From a virus: a DNA stretch of 37,102 nt. The position numbers and the translations under genes are program-made. The stretch spans positions 1 through 37,102 of IMG/VR virus record IMGVR_UViG_3300021963_000332; one strand, written 5' to 3'. A model generated the notes under the pieces. That model saw only the letters and a list, made by a program, of their open reading frames with translations, was not told where the DNA came from and did no database searches. This document shows, piece by piece, positions 1 to 6,749 of this stretch. Positions within the stretch are counted from its first letter, which is position 1. Each line of letters starts with the position of its first letter.

Positions 1-107
1 TCCACCAAGTCCCAATCGGTGTCGGGGTCGTCGCTGCCAAACGGCTGCATCAACCTCTCAAAGAAATCTCTCCCTATTGGGGCTGTTGGTTCATACTTCA
101 TCGTCAT
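1..107 (-). CDS. Sigma-region-4-like protein, N-terminal part (truncated by window edge)
   Basis: This is the first 35 codons of the gene that is complete at 36746-37075. It is seen twice because of the terminal repeat. The ATG (complement of 105-107) overlaps the last codons of the nuclease gene ending at 91. It is not a separate gene. Confidence 0.85.
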   Translation of the reverse strand, partial: MTMKYEPTAPIGRDFFERLMQPFGSDDPDTDWDLV

Positions 108-134
108 AGTCTGGGCTTGTCATCAAATCCACCA
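1..134. repeat. Left copy of terminal direct repeat
   Basis: These 134 bases recur at 36969-37102. The first 126 bases are identical, base 127 is A here and G in the right copy, and the last seven bases agree again. Either the molecule is circular and the contig ends overlap, or it is a linear genome with short terminal redundancy. An exact match of about 126 bases is also what overlap of an assembler k-mer would give, so circularity is the simpler reading. The A/G difference is synonymous (GAT/GAC, Asp) in the nuclease gene at 91-537. Confidence 0.95.
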
Positions 135-537
135 CATCGGATGCTTCCAGCAGGAATCCTCGTGACGGGTTTTGTGAGCCTCGTGCGAACTCTTTATAAT
201 CGTCGCCCCGTAATTGCCGCTGCGCAATGTAGCGTTTGATGCGGTCCACGGACACGATGATGAACGCCCCATCTAGGGTGAACACATAAACCCACCAAGT
301 GGCTTTTGTGACCGCTAGACCGCTGGGAATCCATTCGCCTTTACGGCGTGGATTCTGCTCCATTTCTATGACCATACGCCCGTTGCGATACCTGTCAGTT
401 TTCACCTCAAATGAACCTGTTTCCATAGCGTCCAGAAAACTGGTGACCAAGTCCTCACCTTTGTGTCCGAACGCTAGGTCTTTGCGGAAATCAAACTTTC
501 GTGCAGGTAGGTCAAAGTCAGAAAATTTCTTACTCAT
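91..537 (-). CDS. PD-(D/E)XK-type nuclease-like protein
   Basis: The product is 148 residues. After a helix containing GHKGEDLV comes a strand with E-x-K (SFEVKTDR), then a G-x-M-V-I-E-M-E strand. The later segment SGLAVTKATWWVYVF resembles small phage restriction-fold nucleases in which this Thr/Lys-Ala-x-Trp-Trp stretch follows the active site. It probably nicks or trims DNA during recombination or replication, but the substrate is unknown. ATG 537 is preferred because AAGG lies seven bases upstream; a GTG codon directly precedes it. The ATG overlaps the RusA stop (TGATG), so the two are translationally coupled. Fold assignment is from motifs only. Confidence 0.7.
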   Translation of the reverse strand: MSKKFSDFDLPARKFDFRKDLAFGHKGEDLVTSFLDAMETGSFEVKTDRYRNGRMVIEMEQNPRRKGEWIPSGLAVTKATWWVYVFTLDGAFIIVSVDRIKRYIAQRQLRGDDYKEFARGSQNPSRGFLLEASDVVDLMTSPDYDDEV

Positions 538-908
538 CACATACCTTTTTCCGCCACCAGATAGGTGACTTGTTTATCGTCGTCCCACGCTTTGCCGTTC
601 AACCCGTCCATAATTGTTTTCACATAGTTGTCTATGTCGCCACGCAACTTTTGGGGTTCGGCTTCGTGTGGGAATACGCAGATGGTTGTCCCGTCTACAC
701 CTAGGTGCATTACGACACCGACGCTGCCCACAAACTTGGGGTTGTCGCCCCACGCTTCGGCTACGAGTGTCTCCGCATCTAGGGTGCGTTTGGGGGTGAA
801 TACACGCCCTCGGCGTGTCATCCTCGGGCGACCTTTAGGGACAGGTTTATGCGGTACGAATACCGTTATCCCATCAATGAAGGATTGCTGGTTTTTCTTT
901 TTTCGCAT
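537..908 (-). CDS. rusA: RusA-family Holliday junction resolvase
   Basis: The product is 123 residues, the usual size for RusA. The N-terminal KGRPRM (25-30) matches the family's basic nucleic-acid-contacting strand. The segment GDIDNYVKTIMDGLNG (90-105) followed by three Asp at 109-111 supplies the conserved acidic residues (Asp91, Asp93, the 109-111 cluster) and Lys97. RusA dimers cleave four-way DNA junctions, so this enzyme would resolve replication or recombination intermediates before packaging. The start is ATG 908, with GGAAGC upstream. The gene overlaps the membrane-protein gene upstream by 35 bases and the nuclease gene downstream by one base. Confidence 0.92.
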   Translation of the reverse strand: MRKKKNQQSFIDGITVFVPHKPVPKGRPRMTRRGRVFTPKRTLDAETLVAEAWGDNPKFVGSVGVVMHLGVDGTTICVFPHEAEPQKLRGDIDNYVKTIMDGLNGKAWDDDKQVTYLVAEKGM

Positions 909-1110
909 CACGCTTCCAAACTATGGCGTTAGCCATATTGATTGTTCCATACACGGCTGCGCCGAGTATGAATCCGTATTGTTGCGTAGTTACTGCGAAC
1001 GCCACCCACAGGCACTCGTTACCCCAAGCGATAACCCATCCCCACCAGCGTTTACGCCCAATGAAAAACAGGGCTGTCACGCCAATCAGGCTGAGAATAT
1101 AGGGCATCAT
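874..1110 (-). CDS. Small membrane protein of unknown function
   Basis: This is a 78-residue protein with two or three hydrophobic stretches: residues 4-17 (YILSLIGVTALFFIG), 23-42 (tryptophan-rich), and 46-64. Basic clusters (RKRWW, KRDAKKEK) suggest a cytoplasmic C-terminus. Two adjacent ATG codons (1110, 1107) are possible starts and no strong ribosome-binding site is visible. It overlaps both the primase stop and the RusA start, so it belongs to the replication operon. I do not recognise a family. Confidence 0.75.
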   Translation of the reverse strand: MMPYILSLIGVTALFFIGRKRWWGWVIAWGNECLWVAFAVTTQQYGFILGAAVYGTINMANAIVWKRDAKKEKPAILH

Positions 1111-2021
1111 TTGGTGAACACTCTGACCACAAGTTTATCAATCTCTAGGTCACCGTTAGTCCTGAGATGGTATTTGCCCCACCGTCTGTCTGCGTCCGTG
1201 ATTATGACCTTGGATGCGGATGGTGATAGACCTGACTTGGCACACTCGTACGCAAGTTTGGTGAGTGTGCTGGAACGGTCACGCTGAGGCAGCGGACCGT
1301 CACGCCATATAACTTTCCCGAGCGGAGACAAACCAGTGAGCGCATCAATCAGGTTCTCGTTGGCGGACAAGTCCAGTCGTGGCGGTGCGACAACCGTTGG
1401 TGGTCGCCATAGTGCAGCCAGTTCCATAATCAGATGTGATGGTGTACGGGTTGCTACGGCACGACCAACGAATTCCTCCAAGGGCATCGGTTCTAGGTCG
1501 TCGCCGAGTATGCGTCGTTTGTCGGTGGAAATATCTGATGCATCCCAATATGGTAGGCGAACATAGTTGCCGAACTGGTTCGGTTGCAAAGTTTCTTGCT
1601 TAGGGTTCACTTCTCGGGCAGGGTATTCTGCAACCTGATGAGCGCAAAGTAGCATCCGTCGCATAGCCCACGCTGGAACTGGTTCCACTGCGAACACCCA
1701 AATGTGGTAGCCCTTGGAGCGTGACCGCTCCAAATATGAGACAACGCCTGCTGCTCGTAGCGATTCTTTGATACTGAGCGCAGCGTGGATGTCGTCTACA
1801 TCTATGTCCGAGCATCCCCATACGGTCATCCATTCGCCTTCGTGTTGAAACATCGGATATATGCCGATGGGTGTAACGCCCCTCAGGTGTTGTGAATATG
1901 TTTCGTTGGTGACGGGTTCTTTTACGCACCCACCTTCCTCCGAGCCGTATGCGTCAGTTCTGCCCCTGAATAGGGCTGCGAACCGCAAATCAACTAACGG
2001 ATATGTTGCTGTGTTTGTCAT
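1107..2021 (-). CDS. Archaeo-eukaryotic-type primase (AEP, TOTE/PrimPol-like)
   Basis: The product is 304 residues. The three AEP signatures are in order: hhhDxD as CSDIDVDD (Asp72, Asp74), the SxxxH motif as SKGYHIWVF (Ser102-His106), and a third block GNYVRLPYW (151-159) after EVNPKQ. These bind the metals and nucleotide for primer synthesis. The fold is that of a stand-alone AEP primase; C-terminal residues after about 220 may help bind template or helicase. ATG 2021 is chosen because GGAGG lies seven bases upstream; the ATG six bases earlier is too close to it. It overlaps the helicase stop (TAATG). No DNA polymerase is encoded, so this enzyme might also extend primers, which is inference. 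Confidence 0.85.
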   Translation of the reverse strand: MTNTATYPLVDLRFAALFRGRTDAYGSEEGGCVKEPVTNETYSQHLRGVTPIGIYPMFQHEGEWMTVWGCSDIDVDDIHAALSIKESLRAAGVVSYLERSRSKGYHIWVFAVEPVPAWAMRRMLLCAHQVAEYPAREVNPKQETLQPNQFGNYVRLPYWDASDISTDKRRILGDDLEPMPLEEFVGRAVATRTPSHLIMELAALWRPPTVVAPPRLDLSANENLIDALTGLSPLGKVIWRDGPLPQRDRSSTLTKLAYECAKSGLSPSASKVIITDADRRWGKYHLRTNGDLEIDKLVVRVFTK

Positions 2022-3100
2022 TACCATTCCTCCATATTTGCCATTTCTAGTTTTGGTTGGTCAATTACAACTGGTGCAGTGTCGTCGCCACCGAACTGTG
2101 AGGGCGAATGCCCATCCTGTAAACGCATCAGACGACCTGTGCCGAACTCAATTTCATAATCCATATCATCAAGCAGCACACTCGCTGGACGCTTACATTT
2201 CACAAGGTTCACGGTCAGCGTATGCTGGTGCATACGCAACGACCACTTGAGCGTATCCAGACGCTCCAGTAGACGCTCCGTGTTCGTAGCCCTGTCCAGT
2301 TTTTCCTCAATCTCACGGATTTGTGCTTCTATCTCAAACCGTTTACGACGCACACCGATTATGTGGGTAGCCTGCTGTTCACCGCCGTACGCACCTGAGG
2401 ATATCGTTTGGCGTTTACCGTCCGCACCTGAGGTGCGTGACGACTGGTGCAACACTAGCATCGGGATGTTGTGGCGTTTGCCGAACGCTTTCAGCGTGTT
2501 GGCTTTGGATGGGACATCCTCGCCACCGCCTGTGAGCAGTTCCAGATAGTCAAACACCAGCAGGGATGGTTGCCCCCACATTTCTCGCACCTCACCCAAC
2601 GCTCGTTCCATATCAGCCAAACTGAGAGTTTGGTCAAATACGGCAAGGTTCGGATAGTCGGTTGTCGCCGTGCGACGCAACAGTTCTATGGCGTGAGGCT
2701 TGTTGTTTATGACTTCTTGTTCCAACATATGCGCATCCACACCGTGGGTCACGCTCACCAGTTTGATGAGTGTGAGTTGGCGTGGTTCATCGGGACAGAA
2801 ATATATGACTGGTTTCTCTTTGTTGGCGTTCAGAATCTGCATCAGAAACAAAGTTTTGCCTGAGTGGCTGTACCCGTTTATGAGACATAGTTCGGATGGT
2901 GCGATGCCACGCATCTGAGCGTCAATCTCGGGGAACCCGAGGTATACACGCTCGTCTGGTGTCTGCGCCCAATGAACGAACTCATCGGCTGCTTTGACAA
3001 GAGGTTGGAAGTATTGATGGGTGGGCATAGACGAATCTGGGACGGGGAGGTTCTCTCCCCGTCCCAAAGCCGACCAGCGTCCCGAATAGTCGGGAGCCAT
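2021..3100 (-). CDS. DnaB/RecA-fold replicative helicase
   Basis: The product is 359 residues. It has a Walker A motif GYSHSGKT (76-83), a Walker B LLVFDYLELL (about 180-189) and a sensor segment PMLVLHQSSR, as in DnaB and gp4-type helicase domains. The usual N-terminal primase-binding domain is absent, so this is a helicase core only. A charged helical segment around residues 245-275 follows the ATPase core. It should unwind the phage fork alongside the primase encoded directly downstream. The start is ATG 3100; the reading frame is open to a TTG two codons upstream. It lies one base after the preceding gene's last codon. Confidence 0.9.
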   Translation of the reverse strand: MAPDYSGRWSALGRGENLPVPDSSMPTHQYFQPLVKAADEFVHWAQTPDERVYLGFPEIDAQMRGIAPSELCLINGYSHSGKTLFLMQILNANKEKPVIYFCPDEPRQLTLIKLVSVTHGVDAHMLEQEVINNKPHAIELLRRTATTDYPNLAVFDQTLSLADMERALGEVREMWGQPSLLVFDYLELLTGGGEDVPSKANTLKAFGKRHNIPMLVLHQSSRTSGADGKRQTISSGAYGGEQQATHIIGVRRKRFEIEAQIREIEEKLDRATNTERLLERLDTLKWSLRMHQHTLTVNLVKCKRPASVLLDDMDYEIEFGTGRLMRLQDGHSPSQFGGDDTAPVVIDQPKLEMANMEEW

Positions 3101-3102
3101 AA

Positions 3103-3573
3103 TCAACGCTTCTTAGGTGCCCAGAAGGCATCCTCGGATGATGTGGACTTGAACCACGGACGCTTGGGGTTGTCTGCCAAACGGTCACGGTTGTCCCACA
3201 CTTCGGTCACGCCCTTTGCCATACACGCTGCAGGCAACCACTCGGGGATTGGTCCGTGTTGGGTGCCTTTGATGCGCACCGAGAAACCTGCAGACGATTG
3301 CGCCTGTGGTCGTGCCGTGTGCATCTGTGCTGGTGTCGGGTCGGTCATCACCGTCGCTGTCGGGAACGCTTCCTGAACGACTGCCACGAACTGCTGTTCG
3401 TCGGTGATGGCGTTCATACCGTGTGCCTTGAGCAGTGCGTCGGTGGTGACATCAAACGCAACCAAGAAATCTGCCAGATTCTTGTTTACATCGTCCGTCT
3501 TTGGTGTCAAATCGGCAGCAATTTTTGCTGCGACCTGCGTGATGATGGATTGGTCCTTGCTGATGGTATTCAT
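3103..3573 (-). CDS. Conserved hypothetical replication-operon protein
   Basis: This is a 156-residue protein. The N-terminal half is helical and acidic. The C-terminal segment (about 108-155) has a compact aromatic pattern: PIPEWLPAACM, TEVWDNRDR, KRPWFKST and AFWAPKK. I do not recognise a catalytic motif. Its position immediately upstream of the helicase and primase suggests a replication accessory role such as single-strand binding or loading. It is first in its transcript: promoter at about 3705-3710, structured leader, then a strong AGGAGG in a hairpin loop six bases before the ATG. Confidence 0.8.
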   Translation of the reverse strand: MNTISKDQSIITQVAAKIAADLTPKTDDVNKNLADFLVAFDVTTDALLKAHGMNAITDEQQFVAVVQEAFPTATVMTDPTPAQMHTARPQAQSSAGFSVRIKGTQHGPIPEWLPAACMAKGVTEVWDNRDRLADNPKRPWFKSTSSEDAFWAPKKR

Positions 3574-3576
3574 TTC

Positions 3577-3591
3577 ACACCTCCTAGGTGT
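3577..3591 (-). promoter_or_regulatory. Shine-Dalgarno in palindromic hairpin (gene at 3573)
   Basis: The minus strand reads ACACC-UAGGA-GGUGU, a five-bp hairpin with the ribosome-binding core in its loop and 3' arm. It lies just before the ATG of 3103-3573. It is one of nine start sites in the window with this design. Confidence 0.8.
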
Positions 3592-3605
3592 TGTTTGTTG
3601 TTGTT

Positions 3606-3628
3606 GGTATTGCGGTATTCGGTATTAC
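3606..3628. repeat. GGTATT triplicate repeat in leader
   Basis: The plus strand carries GGTATT three times in 23 bases (GGTATT-GC-GGTATT-C-GGTATT-AC). A near-identical 19-base version is at 8717-8735 in the leader of the CobT-like gene. As RNA it reads AAUACCGAAUACCG(C/U)AAUACC. It could be an operator, an RNA-binding site or part of a structured leader. Confidence 0.7.
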
Positions 3629-3633
3629 AAGTC

Positions 3634-3694
3634 GGTTCGCCGTGGGAGGTCACCCACAAAGCCACACAACTAACCTCGTGAGGCACGACGAACC
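3634..3694 (-). promoter_or_regulatory. Structured 5' leader element (11-bp closing stem)
   Basis: On the minus strand 3694-3684 pairs with 3644-3634: GGUUCGUCGUG with CACGGCGAACC, 11 pairs including one G-U. Inside are a small hairpin (CCU-CACG-AGG) and GUGGG-UGACCU-CCCAC, so the element is a multi-helix RNA. It starts within a few bases of the predicted transcription start and is followed by an A/C-rich linker and the hairpin ribosome-binding site. It is not a tRNA: the loop lacks the T-loop sequence and there is no 3' CCA. Confidence 0.65.
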
Positions 3695-3704
3695 TTGACA
3701 TCTG

Positions 3705-3710
3705 AGTATA
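3705..3710 (-). promoter_or_regulatory. Probable minus-strand promoter -10 (TATACT)
   Basis: The minus strand reads TATACT in the gap between the Cas4-like gene (stop at 3731) and the leader of the 3573 gene. The expected start, about 3698, falls at the 5' edge of the structured leader. The hexamer 17 bases upstream (TAGTTG) is a poor -35. Confidence 0.5.
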
Positions 3711-3730
3711 TCCTAGCAGACGATGCACAA

Positions 3731-4564
3731 CTATTGTCCACCTTCATCTGAGTGGTCATCGGTGACGAACGCACCTTTGCACGATGCCCAATGGTTACAC
3801 CATTTGGCGGAACATAGGGCACCTTGGTCGTTCTTGAGCCACGGCACCGCCGTGTCTAAACGGTGAGCCATAATCACCGCAGAGCGGACTTGGTCCCGCA
3901 GCCAAGCATTATGTTCGTGGGTACGAATCACCTGAACAACTTGTGCTTTCGGGGTTTGCTGACGCATCACAACACCGAACCTGAAATCAACTCGGCTCGG
4001 GTCAGTAACCAAACCTAGCAAACCGCAAGCATACGCATACACGGATGCTTGCACCGAGTGAGCCTGCTTGTCTTTCGCATTATAGGCTCGTTTCGCTGTT
4101 TTCCAGTCCCAGATAACACCAGATGGGGTCACATAATCCATTGTGCCCTCCAACCAGATGTCCCAACCGTCATACACCATCCCCATCGGGACAGCGAACT
4201 TGTGTTCGGTTACGCCACCAATCTCAACTTGTGGGGCGATAGTTTCCATAAACCCCAGAAGCATTGACTCAATCAACGAAGGCGCAGCATCAGGTGGGAT
4301 ACCGCTGGATTTGGCGTGAGGTTGGGCTGCCAGTTCGTTCCAATGTCGCACCGAGGTGGCAACCACATCAGAGAAATCAGGGTTCGGTGTATTGAGGAAT
4401 TTCTCAATACCCGTATGAACCGCTGTCCCCATAATCGTCGCATCAGAAGCCTCACGGCGTTCAGGATGCAACAACCCAAGTCGTGCCCGTTCAGGACAAA
4501 TCAGGATGTCACCCAACCAAGATTGACGAACATAAATCCGTCGGGCTGTTGTGTCGTATCGCAT
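3731..4564 (-). CDS. Cas4/RecB-like PD-(D/E)XK exonuclease with Fe-S cysteines
   Basis: The product is 277 residues. RecB-type nuclease motifs are in order: GTAVHTG (His50), LEGTMDYV (Asp143), VIWDWKTAK (Asp153, Lys155) and QASVYAY (motif QxxxY). Four cysteines, Cys23 near the N-terminus and Cys251, Cys256, Cys262 at the C-terminus, match the Fe-S cluster layout of Cas4/AddB-type nucleases. Phage Cas4-like enzymes process DNA ends in recombination or replication. No cas1/cas2 or CRISPR array is nearby, so an adaptation role is not supported. The start is ATG 4564 with AGGAGG six bases upstream, its own promoter-like -10 box and a short leader. Confidence 0.87.
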   Translation of the reverse strand: MRYDTTARRIYVRQSWLGDILICPERARLGLLHPERREASDATIMGTAVHTGIEKFLNTPNPDFSDVVATSVRHWNELAAQPHAKSSGIPPDAAPSLIESMLLGFMETIAPQVEIGGVTEHKFAVPMGMVYDGWDIWLEGTMDYVTPSGVIWDWKTAKRAYNAKDKQAHSVQASVYAYACGLLGLVTDPSRVDFRFGVVMRQQTPKAQVVQVIRTHEHNAWLRDQVRSAVIMAHRLDTAVPWLKNDQGALCSAKWCNHWASCKGAFVTDDHSDEGGQ

Positions 4565-4568
4565 AGCG

Positions 4569-4581
4569 CACCTCCTAGGTG
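4569..4581 (-). promoter_or_regulatory. Shine-Dalgarno in palindromic hairpin (Cas4-like gene)
   Basis: The minus strand reads CACC-UAGGA-GGUG, four pairs with the same UAGGA loop as other genes. The arms differ from those at 8662 and 10486 yet remain complementary. Confidence 0.7.
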
Positions 4582-4598
4582 ATAATGGTAATGGTAAT

Positions 4599-4607
4599 AG
4601 TATAGCA
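4599..4607 (-). promoter_or_regulatory. Probable extended -10 promoter (TGCTATACT)
   Basis: The minus strand reads TGCTATACT, an extended -10 box, 35-40 bases before the Cas4-like start. A hairpin with eight-bp arms (CACCATTG/CAATGGTG) lies immediately upstream and partly overlaps the TG element. No good -35 is seen. The leader after the predicted start, about 4592, is A/C/U-rich and unstructured (ATTACC repeats). Confidence 0.55.
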
Positions 4608-4638
4608 CCATTGGCGTAGACAATGGTGGACGGTACTG

Positions 4639-5382
4639 TTATTTCTTTTTCTTATTACGAACCCGTATTTTGGATGCGTACGATTTGGAGAATTTGACTC
4701 CTGTTGCTTTGTGTACCATCGCCAAAATTTCTGGTGTGGTATAATCCCCCTTTAGGACTAAATGTTTTAGCATCTCGGGGGCACGGTCTACCTTCGCAGC
4801 CTCCTCACCGTGTATAATCATCCGCCGCTGGGAGAACATAAGCCGATTCAGGATTTCCAGTATGGAACGGGACATACCCGTAACCTTCATCAACTCATTG
4901 AACTCACACGGAGGATGAACCGAAGTGAAGTATGATTCCGCTAAAATGACAGATTTCATCGTAGCCCAATCGGGGTTGATGTCTTTGCCACCAGCAACGG
5001 AACGCAACCAATCTATTGGTTGCAACTGGAGATGGTTCAACAAATCCTCAATCGGAATCGGAGCATAATGTTTATAACATTTCTGCACAAAATCACGCAA
5101 CTCGTTCCAAGTACCGCAACCCGAATTACGGATATCGTCAGGCAGTTTCAGGTTATGGAAATCTGCAGGCAGAACCCACGGCACCTTGGAATCAGCCCAA
5201 GCATCATAGGTACGGCACAAGTCGGTGAAATAATCCAACATCTGTTCCGTAGTCCAACCGTCAGCACCGTAGCCCTGAATATCGCAGATACGGCGACCCA
5301 TCCACATTTCGTTTACACCATCACTGATGCCGATGGTTACCCCTAATGGGTAAACATCGCTCAGGTCATCAAACGGTTCCAT
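4639..5382 (-). CDS. Hypothetical protein with C-terminal helix-turn-helix-like segment
   Basis: This is a 247-residue protein, unrecognised. The C-terminus (about 205-247) has the pattern TTPEILAMVHKATGVKF followed by SKSYASKIRVRNKKKK. This resembles a winged-helix or HTH unit with a basic tail and suggests DNA binding. The middle is helical. With the replication genes as neighbours it could be a loader, initiator or regulator, but no motif decides. AAGGAG lies about ten bases before ATG 5382. Its first 14 bases overlap the small zinc protein upstream. Confidence 0.75.
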   Translation of the reverse strand: MEPFDDLSDVYPLGVTIGISDGVNEMWMGRRICDIQGYGADGWTTEQMLDYFTDLCRTYDAWADSKVPWVLPADFHNLKLPDDIRNSGCGTWNELRDFVQKCYKHYAPIPIEDLLNHLQLQPIDWLRSVAGGKDINPDWATMKSVILAESYFTSVHPPCEFNELMKVTGMSRSILEILNRLMFSQRRMIIHGEEAAKVDRAPEMLKHLVLKGDYTTPEILAMVHKATGVKFSKSYASKIRVRNKKKK

Positions 5383-5536
5383 AATTTTGTTGCTCCTTCG
5401 GGATACGGCACATCACCAAATTCTTGCGGTGTTGCGCACATTTGTTGCATAATAGCCACGGAAATTGTGCAACGATTACTTGCGCATTTTTCGGGCAGCC
5501 TTCAGCCAGACATCTGGCAGGAATGTGCGTTTTCAT
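5369..5536 (-). CDS. Small zinc-binding protein (55 residues)
   Basis: This 55-codon gene has an ideal ribosome-binding site (GAGGAGG, about seven bases before ATG 5536). The start overlaps the upstream stop (ATGA) and the 3' end overlaps the next gene by 14 bases. Cysteines occur as C-x4-C (CLAEGC) and C-x2-C-x2-H (CNKCAQH), a probable treble-clef or zinc-ribbon knuckle. Small proteins of this kind are common in phage early operons; the role is unknown. Confidence 0.75.
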   Translation of the reverse strand: MKTHIPARCLAEGCPKNAQVIVAQFPWLLCNKCAQHRKNLVMCRIPKEQQNYGTV

Positions 5537-5859
5537 TGAGTTTCCTCCTCATCATCGTGATTATAATACTTGTGGGAACAATCAACACACATCCCGAGTT
5601 CCTCTTCGTGAATGTCTGCTTTGACTGGTGAACCGCACTCGTCACACGGAACTATTTCCTCATCGGTAGTGAACCATTGCATCACCGTCCACAACAAATT
5701 GTTGTAATCAGACTTCGTCGCCTCCGAGTGGAACGCCTCCCACTCGCTATCGGGCAAGTCGTTACGGCGCATAATCCGCTTCACCCTAGCCAAGATGGAG
5801 AACGCATTACCGTCCTCACCGACCAACGGTATGTTGATTTCTGGATACTTCGTATTCAT
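5533..5859 (-). CDS. Small protein with C-terminal zinc ribbon
   Basis: This is a 108-residue protein. Residues 1-65 are a helical domain with GNAFSILARVKR and NLLWTVMQWF, a pattern I associate with widespread uncharacterised phage proteins. Residues 70-100 hold CDECGS and CVDCSH, two C-x2-C pairs forming a zinc ribbon. The tail is acidic. GGAGGAGG precedes the ATG. It overlaps the genes on both sides by four bases, consistent with one translationally coupled set. Confidence 0.82.
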   Translation of the reverse strand: MNTKYPEINIPLVGEDGNAFSILARVKRIMRRNDLPDSEWEAFHSEATKSDYNNLLWTVMQWFTTDEEIVPCDECGSPVKADIHEEELGMCVDCSHKYYNHDDEEETQ

Positions 5860-6053
5860 TTTGGAGCCTCCTCCATTTGTGTTACACCGCCAGTATGCCT
5901 AGTGCAAACTGGTCGGAATTCTAGTGGAATATGAACCTGAACCCAAGCAGAACACTTGGGACAAGTGAACCGTGTACCTGCAGTAAACAGTTTGCTCGGG
6001 GACTTACGCCCCCGAGCAGACCCTGCAACCTGATTATGAGATGTCGTCATCAT
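5856..6053 (-). CDS. Small zinc-ribbon-like protein
   Basis: This is a 65-residue basic protein with CPKC at 31-34 and VCTRH about 20 residues later, suggesting one zinc site. The start is one of two adjacent ATG codons (6053/6050) inside the end of the DUF3846 gene. No strong ribosome-binding site is seen, so expression probably depends on coupling. Function unknown. Confidence 0.65.
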   Translation of the reverse strand: MMTTSHNQVAGSARGRKSPSKLFTAGTRFTCPKCSAWVQVHIPLEFRPVCTRHTGGVTQMEEAPK

Positions 6054-6645
6054 CCGACAATCCCATTGAGTGCTTCAAGCAACGCTTGAGGATGTCACTC
6101 AACTCCTTGGGCATATCGCTCAGTGAACCGCCGATGGAACTCTCGGCTTCGTTCAGCATCCACTTGGATACACGCTCCAACTCGTCGGGGGTTACCACAC
6201 CAGCGGACAACGCCACCATTGAGGACTTCGCCAGAAGTTTCGTGAACATCACGGACTCCTGAACCTCCTCAAACATTGACTCCCTGAGATAATCGGCGAA
6301 CTGAACAGGGATGTCATAATCCTCCCCGTCATCCTCCTGAGTCTCAGGGTTCGTGGCATTGACAAGGACGCAGTCACCGAAAATGTGCTGGTCAAACAGC
6401 ATACTTGCCATTGGATTGATTGGCAGATTCAGTATCATCCCCTCATCGTGGACATAGCCAACGAGAGTGAATTTGTTTACCTTACCTGCAGTATCTGCAG
6501 CGACTCGGCGAACGGCATCAAAATTACCGCCCACCATTTTCTGGATTTCTGCCACCGTGTCAGTAGTGGTACCACCCAACAGAACCGTTGCAGGTTCCGT
6601 TGCCGTATCTGCTTTCAGCAGAACCGCACTTTTCATTCCAAACAT
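6034..6645 (-). CDS. DUF3846-type protein
   Basis: This is a 203-residue protein. The N-terminal part (about 18-100) has the DUF3846 pattern: IQKMVGGNFDAVR, then LVGYVHDEGMILNLPINPMAS and FGDCVLVNA. The family is common in phages and plasmids and has no settled function. The C-terminal half is acidic and helical. ATG 6645 is chosen because GGAGG lies six bases upstream in a hairpin loop. It is the first gene after hammerhead copy A and an extended -10 promoter. Confidence 0.8.
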   Translation of the reverse strand: MFGMKSAVLLKADTATEPATVLLGGTTTDTVAEIQKMVGGNFDAVRRVAADTAGKVNKFTLVGYVHDEGMILNLPINPMASMLFDQHIFGDCVLVNATNPETQEDDGEDYDIPVQFADYLRESMFEEVQESVMFTKLLAKSSMVALSAGVVTPDELERVSKWMLNEAESSIGGSLSDMPKELSDILKRCLKHSMGLSDDDDIS

Positions 6646-6646
6646 A

Positions 6647-6663
6647 AAACACCTCCAGTGTTT
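6647..6663 (-). promoter_or_regulatory. Shine-Dalgarno in palindromic hairpin (DUF3846 gene)
   Basis: The minus strand reads AAACAC-UGGAG-GUGUUU, six pairs with the loop holding GGAG. The UGGAG loop is shared with the starts at 7412 and 7691. Confidence 0.8.
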
Positions 6664-6675
6664 CATAGTCAAACT

Positions 6676-6742
6676 GGACTCATCAGCACCAGCATTTACT
6701 GGTGGACACCGCAGGGCAAGGAGTCCCCACGGTGTTTCGTCC
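6676..6742 (-). ncRNA. Hammerhead ribozyme, type II (copy A)
   Basis: Minus-strand order: GGAC (stem II 5'), GAAA, stem III CACCG/CGGUG with a further GGG/CCC inside, UC cleavage site, stem I CACCAG/CUGGUG (loop UAAAUG), CUGAUGA, GUCC (stem II 3'). All invariant core bases are present. Cleavage is predicted between 6705 and 6704. Stem II is the open stem, which makes it type II. The ribozyme starts about one base after the predicted transcription start and ends 30 bases before ATG 6645. Confidence 0.95.
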
Positions 6743-6749
6743 TAGGTAC

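Noticed and set aside
3634-3694. tRNA gene
   Set aside because: It has an acceptor-like stem, but no T-loop, no CCA and wrong arm sizes.
3731-4564. CRISPR-Cas system because of a Cas4-like gene
   Set aside because: No array, spacers, cas1 or cas2 in the window; Cas4-like nucleases are common in phage replication modules.
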